Shown: positions 54,514 to 62,780 of the stretch, piece by piece
How positions within the stretch are numbered: position 1 is the first letter of the stretch
Layout: the number at the start of each line of letters is the position of its first letter
Notes under the pieces: generated by a model
The model's database searches: none
What the model was told of the DNA's origin: nothing
The model's input: only the letters and a program-made list of their open reading frames with translations
Program-made: the position numbers and the translations under genes
Assembly: GCF_008107725.1 (NCBI RefSeq)
Contig: NZ_VIRN01000037.1
Span: forward strand, 62,001-126,000
DNA length: 64,000 bases
From: Marinobacter sp. BW6
Lineage (GTDB): Bacteria; Pseudomonadota; Gammaproteobacteria; Pseudomonadales; Oleiphilaceae
Reading direction: 5' to 3'

Positions 54514-55886
54514 ACCTGAATCTCTTTAGTGGCGTAATCTGGCAGTATGAACTGTATTGCAATCAAAGACCCTGGAAAGAATACGTCTCTCAGTGATCTG
54601 ACATAATTTGAATCCGGTTCTTTGCGTAGATCATTATCTTTATTAAAAGCAATGATCGGAGGACCTTGATCTTCCTTTAGTCGATAAGTCCCATCAAACC
54701 TAATATGTTCAGAGCCCGACAATATGCACATTTTTGCATTTTGACGATGCTCACTTACGGAATCCCTAGATATCGATTGAAAGAACTCAATTAACGATAC
54801 CGTTCCGTGGCCCCTTGTATCGTCAGAGGGCTTGTTCTTACTACTAATTCTCCCCTGCAAAGAAAAAAGCGTTATCAAGCTATCCTCACTCCATCCCTTT
54901 CTAAATATCCCACTTTTTTCATGTCTTTCTAGATATTTATTCAATTCGATTCGCGCGTAATCGTCTTGTGGGAGCTTTTTAAAAGTCTTTGCAAAAGTGT
55001 TCCCATAGTTAAAAATGACGACCTCGCATATACGATGCTCATTTTCGCGGTCCAAATAGCCATATATTTGCCAGTTCGGAACCCCGGAATGGTCTTGCGC
55101 ATTGGCGATTATCTCCCCAATATATTCAGCAAGATCCTGTTTTGCATCACTAGTTAATTCGCTGCCATTTTGTTGCAGACAATGATCAATATGAGCCACA
55201 AAATCTTGCGTTGCTTTTGTTTTGTGGTCAATCGACCCAATTTTCGTTACTTCCTCACCGGAACTCTTTCTTTTGAAAATTACGACCTTTTCATTTTCTG
55301 CGTCATCCGGTTCTATCGTGTGACCCGCAACTTCAAGCTCTTTTACGATTCCTACTGATCGGATCAGTTTTTGCAGGCCAGGAGATTCGGGGTATTGACC
55401 CTCGATTTCAAACCCTTGGTGCTGAGCCCGATGCACGTCCATACAACCTTTTGCTACTTTGCCTAGAAGAATTTCCGCTCCCAGATCATGCTGAAGCGTA
55501 TCCTCATGGTTTATTAGTACCCCTGAGATACGCGCATCATCAAACAAGGGTTTGAACGCTTTGAAGACTTGGAGGCATTCCAAGGGAGAGTCTATTATCG
55601 AAAACCGTCTCGGTATTTTAATTTCACGTCGACCCGTTGGCGAGCCGTCCCCTACCGTCCGCTTCTGATGCGATTTAGAGACTCCAGCAAGCTTCTTAAT
55701 AGCTTTCAGCTCTTGCTTCTTAAAAGCTCTGTCATCAAAGCCCACGTATTCTCGTTCTTTGCGCCTCCTGGCAGCTTTCCGACGCTTAGCTTCAGCCTTC
55801 TTCTTCCATAGCCTTTTTAGATTTTTTTGGGTCCGCTTAAACCAATAAAATCTGTCGAGTTCTTGTAGTTTCTTCACCCTGCGCAA
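54510..55886 (-). CDS. GHKL-type ATPase with basic N-terminus
   Basis: A 458-residue protein. The first 65 residues are extremely basic (RLWKKKAEAKRRKAARRRKE), suggesting nucleic-acid or membrane contact. Residues about 245-450 show GHKL features: EIIANAQDHS with Asn262 (N box) and DTRGHGTVSLIEFF near 356-369 (glycine lid). The segment EVVIFNYGNTF between them fits the D-x-G region in modified form (N-Y-G). No dimerisation/phosphoacceptor histidine domain of a sensor kinase is visible, so it is closer to anti-sigma or DUF-type GHKL proteins. First gene of a three-gene, AT-rich unit. Confidence 0.68.
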   Translation of the reverse strand: MRRVKKLQELDRFYWFKRTQKNLKRLWKKKAEAKRRKAARRRKEREYVGFDDRAFKKQELKAIKKLAGVSKSHQKRTVGDGSPTGRREIKIPRRFSIIDSPLECLQVFKAFKPLFDDARISGVLINHEDTLQHDLGAEILLGKVAKGCMDVHRAQHQGFEIEGQYPESPGLQKLIRSVGIVKELEVAGHTIEPDDAENEKVVIFKRKSSGEEVTKIGSIDHKTKATQDFVAHIDHCLQQNGSELTSDAKQDLAEYIGEIIANAQDHSGVPNWQIYGYLDRENEHRICEVVIFNYGNTFAKTFKKLPQDDYARIELNKYLERHEKSGIFRKGWSEDSLITLFSLQGRISSKNKPSDDTRGHGTVSLIEFFQSISRDSVSEHRQNAKMCILSGSEHIRFDGTYRLKEDQGPPIIAFNKDNDLRKEPDSNYVRSLRDVFFPGSLIAIQFILPDYATKEIQV

Positions 55887-55961
55887 ATCCTTCTTAGTAG
55901 AGGTGATGAACGAAATAGTCGGTTAGACCCGAAGCAAAGTCTAGTCATAGGACCTGAAAGT

Positions 55962-55980
55962 GTCTACATAGCGTCTACAT
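55962..55980. repeat. Right subterminal repeat (integrase arm-site candidate)
   Basis: GTCTACATAGCGTCTACAT differs from the left copy at 48090-48108 by one base, in the same orientation. It lies between the GHKL gene and the tRNA. Confidence 0.6.
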
Positions 55981-56034
55981 CAGAAAATCAAACTTTTGGC
56001 GGGCAAGCCTGAAATTTTTAAACCATTGATTTAG

Positions 56035-56091
56035 ATGGTGCTCCGGGCCGGAATCGAACCGGCACGACCGTGAGGTCGAGAGATTTTAAGT
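56035..56091. repeat. Right attachment repeat (attR) inside tRNA-Leu
   Basis: Identical over 57 bases to 47903-47959. It covers the CCA end through the anticodon loop of the tRNA gene, so the element restored the tRNA on insertion. Confidence 0.92.
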
Positions 56092-56122
56092 CTCTTGTGT
56101 CTACCAATTTCACCACCGGAGC
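56036..56122 (-). tRNA. tRNA-Leu (UAA)
   Basis: The minus strand gives an 87-base tRNA with encoded CCA. The acceptor arms are GCTCCGG (56122-56116) and CCGGAGC, the D-loop region is TGGTGAAATTGGTAGACAC, and the anticodon loop is CTTAAAA with anticodon TAA. A long variable arm follows (CGACCTCACGGTCG), which marks class II leucine tRNA, then the TTCGAATCC T-loop. It is intact and is the integration target of the adjacent element. Confidence 0.96.
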
Positions 56123-56197
56123 ATTCGGGGGAGGTTTTGACGGGCAGAATTGTATAAGTCTGCGTGGAGTAACGCAATTCGGATTCTGCCCTCGCCC

Positions 56198-56851
56198 TCA
56201 AGCGGCTGGGCTGGCTTCTGCTGACTTGGTTGCCCTGCCCTTGTAGATGTATCCGGCGATTTTCGGCGCTTTCGGAATGTAAAGGTTCTCCAGTTCCTGG
56301 ATTTCAAAACCGGCGTGTCGGATCAGGTCTGCGATGTTGCGGTTCAGGTGGCAGCCGCCGGCCAGCTTTTTCCAGCCGGGGGTCATGCGGTGTTGCCACT
56401 TGCGGGTTCCATCATGGGGAGATTCGCCATGTTCCAGGAACAGGAGTTCGCCGCCCGGTTTCAGTACCCGCCACATTTGCTGCAGCGCTGCCTGCCAGTC
56501 GGGGATGGTGCACAGGGTGAAGGTCAGCAGTACGGTATCGACGGAGTGGTCTTCCAGGGGGATTTTCTCCCCGGGCAGATCCAGCCACTCTACCTTGATG
56601 GGGGATCTTGCGAGATTCGGCTGAGCCTTGCGGCGCATGCCTTCTGAGGGCTCCAGGCCGTACACCATGTCGACATGGTCGGAATTGTAGAATTCCATGT
56701 TAATGGCCGAGCCCATGCCCACTTCCAGGACCACCCCTTTAGCGTGGGGGACCACCTGGCTACGCAGCTTCATCACCTGGCCCATCGAGCAGGCCCGGTC
56801 TATGATGTGGGGCAGGATCCTGTCTTCGTAAAAGCTCATGAGTTTACCCAT
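56198..56851 (-). CDS. Class I SAM-dependent methyltransferase
   Basis: A 217-residue enzyme with the SAM motif VVLEVGMGSAINMEFY near residue 40, GLEPSEGM (acidic motif II), and VDTVLLTFTLCTIPDWQAALQQMWRVLKPGGELLFLEHG. The UbiE/Coq5-like pattern is typical of small methyltransferases of unknown substrate, possibly phospholipid or quinone related. Start at 56851; an ATG four codons later is possible. It is divergent from cydA. Confidence 0.85.
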   Translation of the reverse strand: MGKLMSFYEDRILPHIIDRACSMGQVMKLRSQVVPHAKGVVLEVGMGSAINMEFYNSDHVDMVYGLEPSEGMRRKAQPNLARSPIKVEWLDLPGEKIPLEDHSVDTVLLTFTLCTIPDWQAALQQMWRVLKPGGELLFLEHGESPHDGTRKWQHRMTPGWKKLAGGCHLNRNIADLIRHAGFEIQELENLYIPKAPKIAGYIYKGRATKSAEASPAA

Positions 56852-56853
56852 AC

Positions 56854-56867
56854 TTGTTTTAAATCAA
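56854..56867. promoter_or_regulatory. ANR/FNR-like box upstream of cydA
   Basis: TTGTTTTAAATCAA matches the FNR/ANR consensus at nine of the ten defined bases (one mismatch in the left half). It lies 157 bases before cydA and 3 bases before the methyltransferase ATG. No -10 box sits at the class II distance, so it would fit repression, or activation from an alternative start, rather than simple class II control. Confidence 0.4.
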
Positions 56868-56970
56868 GGGGTGCGACAAAACGCCCTATCGGGTTTATCG
56901 CCATGTTTAGTAGCATGGTAATCATCTGCCGGTACTAACAACACAACAAAATGAGCTAAGGCAGCGGCTG

Positions 56971-56996
56971 AACGGGTTCGCTGGGCCCGTTTGTTT
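56971..56996 (+). terminator. Small hairpin with T-run before cydA
   Basis: AACGGG and CCCGTT form a 6-bp stem with a 9-base loop, followed by TGTTTT. It ends about 27 bases before the cydA ATG. It could be an attenuator in the cyd leader. The stem is short, so this is weak evidence. Confidence 0.3.
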
Positions 56997-57023
56997 TGAT
57001 GTGAACGTTACCGGAGGGTTCCC

Positions 57024-58454
57024 ATGGAACTTGATCCTCTCATCCTATCGCGAATCCAGTTCGCGTTTGTGGTGTCATTTCACGCCATTTTTCCGGTTTT
57101 TACCATCGGCCTTGCTTCCTACATCGCGGTACTAGAAGGCCTGGCTTTCAAAACCGAGAATCCGTTGTGGGTGAAGCTGTCTGCCTTCTGGACCAAGGTG
57201 TTTGCCGTTGTGTTTGGTATGGGAGTGGTTTCCGGCATCGTGATGTCGTTCCAGTTCGGAACCAACTGGAGTAACTTCGCCCAGGCTTCGGCCAACTTCC
57301 TTGGCCCTATACTGAGTTACGAAGTGGTCACGGCGTTTTTCCTTGAGGCGGCTTTTCTCGGGGTGCTGCTGTTCGGTCGCGACAAGGTTCCCGCCGGCGT
57401 TCACCTGTTTGCCGCCATCATGGTTGCGCTCGGTACCTTTATTTCCTCCTTCTGGATACTGTCCGCCAACAGCTGGATGCAGACTCCGGCTGGCACCGAA
57501 CTTCGTGATGGCGTTTTCTATGTGACCTCATGGAGCGAGGCAATCTTCAATCCCTCCTTCCCCTATCGATTCGCCCATATGGCCCTGGCCTCCTTCCTGA
57601 CCGGCGGCTTTGTGGTGGCAGGTGTGAGTGCCTGGTATTTGCTGCTGGGTCGCGAGGTTGAGGCGAACAAGAAAGCATTGTCCATGTGCCTGTGGCTGCT
57701 GCTTTTCATTGCTCCTGCCCAGGCGGTACTGGGTGACTTCCACGGCCTGAACACGCTGGAGCATCAGCCGACCAAAGTGGCGGCCATGGAAGGTAACTGG
57801 GAAACCTCCCCTAACGTGCCTCTCCTACTGTTTGCAATTCCGGACCAGGAGAATCAGCGGAACGTGTACGAGATTGGCATTCCCAGCCTTGCCAGTTTCA
57901 TTCTGACTCATGAATGGGACGGTGAAGTACCGGGGGTGAGCGCGGTGCCTGTGGAGGAACAGCCACCGGTGGCGATCGTGTTCTGGTCCTTCCGGGTCAT
58001 GGTAGGTATTGGCCTGCTGATGATTGCCTTCGCGGTTACCGGCCTGGTTCTGCGTGCCGGCGGTCGGTACTGGCGCACCAGTTGGTTCCTGCAGGGCATG
58101 CGCTTCATGAGCATCACGCCCTTCTTTGCCGTGCTAACTGGCTGGTTTGTTACCGAGGTGGGTCGGGCACCCTGGCTGGTGTACGGACAGATGACCCAGG
58201 CCCAGGCGCTTACTCCGTCGCTGACCGGTGGCATGGCATTATTCACACTCATCGGCTATATCGTTGTTTACGCCCTGGTGTTCTCTGCCGGTGTGTATTA
58301 CCTGATGAGGGTTCTGTACGTAGGACTTGAAGACCAGGATGAAGACGAGCATGAAGCCGAGCGACCGAAACGGCCCTTTTCTGCAGCACACGTGCCTTTC
58401 GAGATTGATGAAGACGAGCATCACGGTAAACCGGCCAGCCAGGGAGGTCACTGA
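57024..58454 (+). CDS. cydA: Cytochrome bd-type quinol oxidase subunit I, CioA-like
   Basis: The 476-residue catalytic haem subunit of the quinol oxidase that reduces oxygen to water. It shows VSFHAIFPVFTIGLAS with the haem b595 histidine near residue 20, FHGLNTLEHQPTKVAAMEG, GRAPW, and nine or so membrane helices. The Q-loop is short (YEIGIPSLASFILTHEWD), the mark of the cyanide-insensitive CIO-type bd oxidases rather than E. coli CydA. Ribosome site GGAGGG. cydB follows after 2 bases. Confidence 0.94.
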   Translation: MELDPLILSRIQFAFVVSFHAIFPVFTIGLASYIAVLEGLAFKTENPLWVKLSAFWTKVFAVVFGMGVVSGIVMSFQFGTNWSNFAQASANFLGPILSYEVVTAFFLEAAFLGVLLFGRDKVPAGVHLFAAIMVALGTFISSFWILSANSWMQTPAGTELRDGVFYVTSWSEAIFNPSFPYRFAHMALASFLTGGFVVAGVSAWYLLLGREVEANKKALSMCLWLLLFIAPAQAVLGDFHGLNTLEHQPTKVAAMEGNWETSPNVPLLLFAIPDQENQRNVYEIGIPSLASFILTHEWDGEVPGVSAVPVEEQPPVAIVFWSFRVMVGIGLLMIAFAVTGLVLRAGGRYWRTSWFLQGMRFMSITPFFAVLTGWFVTEVGRAPWLVYGQMTQAQALTPSLTGGMALFTLIGYIVVYALVFSAGVYYLMRVLYVGLEDQDEDEHEAERPKRPFSAAHVPFEIDEDEHHGKPASQGGH

Positions 58455-58456
58455 TT

Positions 58457-59458
58457 ATGGAACTGTTTGATCTGCCCCTTATCTGGGCATTCATTATTGG
58501 CTTCGGCATTATCATGTATGTGCTGATGGACGGCTTCGATCTGGGCGTGGGGATTCTTTTCCCCTTCGCCCCGAATGAGGAGGCCCGGGACACCATGATG
58601 AACTCGGTGGCGCCGGTGTGGGACGGCAACGAGACCTGGCTGGTGCTGGGTGGTGCCGGCCTTCTGGCCGCCTTCCCGATGGTCTATTCCATCTTCCTGC
58701 CGGCGCTCTACATTGGTGTGTTCCTGCTGCTGGCCGGGCTCATCTTCCGGGGCGTGGCGTTCGAGTTCCGATTCAAGGCAAGGACGTCCCGTTACCTCTG
58801 GAACTGGGCTTTTGCCGGCGGTTCTACTGTCGCCTCCTTCGCCCAGGGCGCCGTGGTTGGCGCCTATATCCAGGGCTTTGAAACCGCCAACGGCGTCTAC
58901 GTGGGTGGTGCGCTGGACTGGCTGACGCCATTTACCGTTCTCACGGGCCTCGGGATGCTGGCCGGCTACTCGCTCCTGGGCTCCACCTGGCTGATCATGA
59001 AAACCGAGGGTTACCTGCAGCAGTGGGCGTACAAAATCACCCTGCCGCTGCTCCTGGCTGTTCTTGTGGTCTTTGGCATCATCGGTGTCTGGACGCCCTT
59101 TGTGGACGAACTGGTCCGTGAGCGCTGGTTCTCCAACCTGAGCATCATCTGGGTTCTGCCGGTTCTGACACTGCTTTGCGCTATCCAGATTTACCGTTCG
59201 GTTCGTGATCGCAAGGACGGTATGCCGTTCGTGGCTACCATGGGGCTGTTTATCACCACCTATCTGGGCCTGGTGGTCAGCCGCTGGCCCTATGTGGTTC
59301 CGCCGGAATACACGCTCTGGGATGCCGCGTCTGCCTATGAATCCCAGCTGTTCCTGCTGTTGGGCCTGCTGTTCGTAATTCCCATCGTGCTGGTGTACAC
59401 CGCCTGGACCTACTGGGTCTTCCGCGGCAAGGTGCGCGCCGGCGAGGGATACCACTAA
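58457..59458 (+). CDS. cydB: Cytochrome bd-type quinol oxidase subunit II, CioB-like
   Basis: A 333-residue membrane subunit with the family opening IWAFIIGFGIIMYVLMDGFDLGVGILFPF and NSVAPVWDGNETWLVLGGAGLLAAFP. RGVAFEFRFKA and SRWPYVVPPEYTLWDAASAYESQ follow. It pairs with CydA. cydD starts at the base after its stop, so no separate CydX-type small subunit gene is visible here. Confidence 0.95.
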   Translation: MELFDLPLIWAFIIGFGIIMYVLMDGFDLGVGILFPFAPNEEARDTMMNSVAPVWDGNETWLVLGGAGLLAAFPMVYSIFLPALYIGVFLLLAGLIFRGVAFEFRFKARTSRYLWNWAFAGGSTVASFAQGAVVGAYIQGFETANGVYVGGALDWLTPFTVLTGLGMLAGYSLLGSTWLIMKTEGYLQQWAYKITLPLLLAVLVVFGIIGVWTPFVDELVRERWFSNLSIIWVLPVLTLLCAIQIYRSVRDRKDGMPFVATMGLFITTYLGLVVSRWPYVVPPEYTLWDAASAYESQLFLLLGLLFVIPIVLVYTAWTYWVFRGKVRAGEGYH

Positions 59459-61171
59459 GTGGCGGAGCCACGGGCCAGGGGTGGCGGGGAGAATACCTCC
59501 GCCACCGATCAAAGAGCCGTCAAGGGATGGCTTGGGAATCTGGCCCGTGGCAGCCAACTGTGGATTCGCAGTACCGTGGCTGCCGGCACCGTTGCCGGTA
59601 TCGCCACCATCATTCAGATGGTGCTGTTGGCCCGGATTATCCATCTGGGCGTGATTGACGAGGTGCCGGTTGCGGACCTCACTCCCCTCTTTCTCGGCCT
59701 GATTCTGGCGATGGTTGTTCGTGCCCTCGGCCAGGGTTTTCAGACCCGTTTTGCTGCACGATGCAGCGAACAGGTTCGCCGAGATGCCCGGCGTCAGCTC
59801 CATAAGCATTGGCAGGCCACCGGCCCGGTGGAACTGGGCCAGTCCTCGGCGGGCACGCTTGCACGGGAGTGGATTGACCACGTGGAAGCCCTGCACGGTT
59901 ATTTCGCCCGATTTCTGCCCCAGATGACCCTGTCGATGATCGTGCCGCTGCTGATCCTCGCCCTGCTGTTCTGGCTCGACTGGCTGGCCGGTATCTTTCT
60001 GCTGCTGTCTGCGCCGCTGATTCCTTTGTTCATGGCCCTGGTGGGCATGGGAGCCGAGAAATTGAACCAGCAGCACTTCGAAACCATCAGCCGGCTTTCC
60101 GGACAGTTCCTGGACAAGGTTCGCGGCCTGACCACGCTGCAACTGTTTGGCCAGACGGCCGGAGCAGCCGAACTTATTCGCAAGCGCTCGGATCACTACC
60201 GGCGCGTTACCATGAAAACGCTACGGATGGCTTTTCTCTCCTCGGCGGTTCTGGAGTTCTTTGCCTCGGTGGCCATTGCCGTGATCGCCATCTACATCGG
60301 GTTTGGTTTGCTGGGGTATATCACTTATGGCCCTTCCGAGGATCTGACCTTGTTTTCAGGGCTGCTAATTCTGTTGCTGGCCCCGGAGTTTTTCCAGCCG
60401 TTGCGAACACTCTCCCAGCACTACCACGATCGTGCCGCGGCCATGGGCGCAGGCACCGAGATCCTCGAACGGCTGGAAACCCCGGTAAACCTCGAGAGCA
60501 CGACCGAAATGGCATCGGTAGAGGGCTCGCAAGAGCGGATTGAGCTGAGGTCTGTCAGTAAAAATTTCCGGTCCGATCAATTGGTTCTGCGGGATCTCAC
60601 GTTGACCATCCGCAAAGGCGACGTGATTGCCCTCACCGGCCCCTCCGGCGGCGGCAAATCCACCCTGCTTCATCTGTTGGCGGGCTTTTTGGCGCCGGAC
60701 GCGGGTGAGATCCATCTGTTCGGCGAAGCACCGGGCACATTCCGGTTTGGCTGGCTGGGGCAGAAAGGTTTTCTGGTTCATGGTACCTGGGCCGATAACC
60801 TCAGGCTGACTACTCCGGATGCCTCCGATATTGCCATCGAAACCGCCCTGCGGAATGTCGGTCTGGGTTCGGTTCTGGACAGCCGCAAACAGGGTATTTA
60901 TAGCCCGGTATCTGAGGAGGGTCAGGGGCTCTCCGGTGGTCAGGCCCGCCGGCTGAGTCTGGCCCGTATTTTTCTGGCGGATTACGATCTTATCCTGCTG
61001 GATGAGCCCACCGCCGGCCTGGACAGCGACAGCGAGGTGTTCGTGCTGGAGGCCCTGCGCAAACTGGCGGTGGCCGGCAAGACCCTGATCTTCTCTACCC
61101 ACCACCAGGCTTTGCTGACCCTGGCAAACCGTGTGCTGCTGGTCTCCGGCGGGGAGGTGCGGGATGCGTGA
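59459..61171 (+). CDS. cydD: CydD, subunit of the CydDC exporter
   Basis: A 570-residue ABC half-transporter that with CydC exports cysteine and glutathione and is needed for bd oxidase assembly. It starts with GTG directly after cydB. Six membrane helices (IATIIQMVLLARII, MTLSMIVPLLILALLFWLDWL) precede the ATPase domain with GPSGGGKST, LSGGQARRLSLARIF and LILLDEPTAGLD. It overlaps cydC by 8 bases. Confidence 0.94.
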   Translation: MAEPRARGGGENTSATDQRAVKGWLGNLARGSQLWIRSTVAAGTVAGIATIIQMVLLARIIHLGVIDEVPVADLTPLFLGLILAMVVRALGQGFQTRFAARCSEQVRRDARRQLHKHWQATGPVELGQSSAGTLAREWIDHVEALHGYFARFLPQMTLSMIVPLLILALLFWLDWLAGIFLLLSAPLIPLFMALVGMGAEKLNQQHFETISRLSGQFLDKVRGLTTLQLFGQTAGAAELIRKRSDHYRRVTMKTLRMAFLSSAVLEFFASVAIAVIAIYIGFGLLGYITYGPSEDLTLFSGLLILLLAPEFFQPLRTLSQHYHDRAAAMGAGTEILERLETPVNLESTTEMASVEGSQERIELRSVSKNFRSDQLVLRDLTLTIRKGDVIALTGPSGGGKSTLLHLLAGFLAPDAGEIHLFGEAPGTFRFGWLGQKGFLVHGTWADNLRLTTPDASDIAIETALRNVGLGSVLDSRKQGIYSPVSEEGQGLSGGQARRLSLARIFLADYDLILLDEPTAGLDSDSEVFVLEALRKLAVAGKTLIFSTHHQALLTLANRVLLVSGGEVRDA

Positions 61172-62780
61172 TCTTAAGCCGTGGCTGGACCTGATCTTCA
61201 GACGCCCGGGGCGTCTGGTTGTGGGCGGTGTCCTGATTCTCGCCACCCTGCTTTCCGGCATTGGCCTGTTGGCGGTCTCGGGTTGGTTCATTACCGAAAC
61301 GGCCCTGGTGGGCCTACTGCTGGCTGCCGGAGTGGCAGCGACCATAAACCTTTACGTGCCCGGCGGCGCCATCCGGTTTTTTGCCGTCTCCCGCACAGTG
61401 TTCCGGTATCTGGAGCGGGTCTACAACCACGATACCGTTCTGAGGTTGCTGACAGATATTCGCGTGGCTCTGTTTCAGCGCCTCTCTCGCGCCAGCCGCG
61501 TTCGCCGTGGAGAGCTAAGCGGCGCCCAGTGGCTGTCACGGCTCACCAGCGATGTGGATTCCCTGGACACCCTGTACCTGCGTCTAATCGCGCCCACCGC
61601 CCTTGCGAGCTTGGTAACGCTACTGGTGGTGATTCTGGCTGCGGTTCTCTTTGATATCGGCACGGCGTTGCTGGTGGGACTGTTGCTGGTCATTGCCCTG
61701 GTAATCGCCACGGTCGGTGTATACCTGAGAACCTGGCGCCTGGCTGCCCGACAAAGCGACCGGCAGGAAGAGCTTCGAACCGCGGTGATCGAACATATTG
61801 AAGGTTTCTCGGAGCTGACCGCCGCCGGGCGAACTGGCAAACATGCGGCCTGGCTTATGCGACAGGCCCACCACGTCACCTCGGAGCAGGCGAAGGCCGA
61901 TACCCGTGTAGGCTGGCATCTGGCCGGGTCCCATCTTTTCGTGAATCTCTCTGCCGTACTGGCCCTTTGGGCAGGGTTTGTCCTGTTTCAGTCGGGCTCG
62001 GTTTCCGGCCCCGTCCTTGTGTTACTGCCCATTGCCCTACTCGGGCTGGCCGAGGTGTATGCCATGCTGCCGGATGCCTTTGGCAAGCTTGGAGCAACCG
62101 TCGCTTCCGCGGCGCGATTGAACCGGGATTGCCGCGATGAGGAAAAACCCGCTGCGACTGCCGCTCCAGAATTACCACCAAAAACGGCGGTCCTGGCAGA
62201 AAATATTGCAGTAAAACATGATGGTTACGCGCCATTGTTCACGCGCTTCAATCTTGAGATCGAGGACGGCGACCGCATTGGTATTCTTGGTCATTCCGGC
62301 AGCGGCAAGTCCTCTCTGGCGGATGTGCTCGCTGGTCTGTTGCCCACTGCCCAGGGCCGCCTGGTGTGTAAGGATTGCGTCTACCTGACCCAGAAAACGG
62401 TGTTATTCGAGGACACCCTCAGGGCGAATCTGTTATTGGGATCGCCTGAGGCCTCGGACACCGAGCTCTGGAGTATGCTGGAACAGATGGAGTTGGCCGA
62501 ACGTTTCGCCATGGAACCGGATCAGCTCGATACCTGGCTTGGCAGCGCCGGCAGCCGGCTCTCCGGGGGTGAGGCCCGGCGTGTGGCCCTGGCGCGGGTG
62601 TTACTGAACCCTGCCCCGCTGGTAATACTGGACGAGCCTTTCACAGGCCTGGATGCCGAAACCCGAACGCGGGTTTCAAAACGGATGGAAACACTTCTGG
62701 AAGGAAGAACCGTGGTTAGTCTGGCACACGGGCCGGATGCCCTGCCGGGCACCGACCGTGTGATCTATCTGAGCGGTTAG
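61164..62780 (+). CDS. cydC: CydC, subunit of the CydDC exporter
   Basis: A 538-residue ABC half-transporter, partner of CydD. The ATG at 61164 (MRDLKPWLDL) is chosen over a longer frame inside cydD because homology starts there. Membrane helices (GVLILATLLSGIGLLAVSGWFI), then the ATPase domain with GHSGSGKSS, LSGGEARRVALARVL and LVILDEPFTGLD. Its stop overlaps the convergent saccharopine-like gene by 4 bases. Confidence 0.94.
   Translation: MRDLKPWLDLIFRRPGRLVVGGVLILATLLSGIGLLAVSGWFITETALVGLLLAAGVAATINLYVPGGAIRFFAVSRTVFRYLERVYNHDTVLRLLTDIRVALFQRLSRASRVRRGELSGAQWLSRLTSDVDSLDTLYLRLIAPTALASLVTLLVVILAAVLFDIGTALLVGLLLVIALVIATVGVYLRTWRLAARQSDRQEELRTAVIEHIEGFSELTAAGRTGKHAAWLMRQAHHVTSEQAKADTRVGWHLAGSHLFVNLSAVLALWAGFVLFQSGSVSGPVLVLLPIALLGLAEVYAMLPDAFGKLGATVASAARLNRDCRDEEKPAATAAPELPPKTAVLAENIAVKHDGYAPLFTRFNLEIEDGDRIGILGHSGSGKSSLADVLAGLLPTAQGRLVCKDCVYLTQKTVLFEDTLRANLLLGSPEASDTELWSMLEQMELAERFAMEPDQLDTWLGSAGSRLSGGEARRVALARVLLNPAPLVILDEPFTGLDAETRTRVSKRMETLLEGRTVVSLAHGPDALPGTDRVIYLSG

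Larger units (their letters stand above)
47903..56091. mobile_element. Integrative element in tRNA-Leu(UAA), about 8.2 kb
   Basis: The element is bounded by 57-bp direct repeats of tRNA-Leu sequence. It carries a P4-type integrase next to the left end, an AlpA-like regulator, an HUH replication endonuclease of P2 gpA type, origin-like repeats, and two cargo modules of unknown function. No capsid, tail, terminase or conjugation gene is present, so it resembles a phage-satellite-like or small replicating integrative element that would need a helper to move. The right cargo part is clearly AT-richer than the host genes. The intact tRNA is restored at the right end. Confidence 0.9.

Noticed and set aside
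58448..60196. Long open frame of 582 codons on the minus strand opposite cydB and cydD
   Set aside because: It is antisense to two clear cyd genes, is Gln/His/Gly-rich and low in hydrophobic structure, and has no family pattern; a composition shadow.
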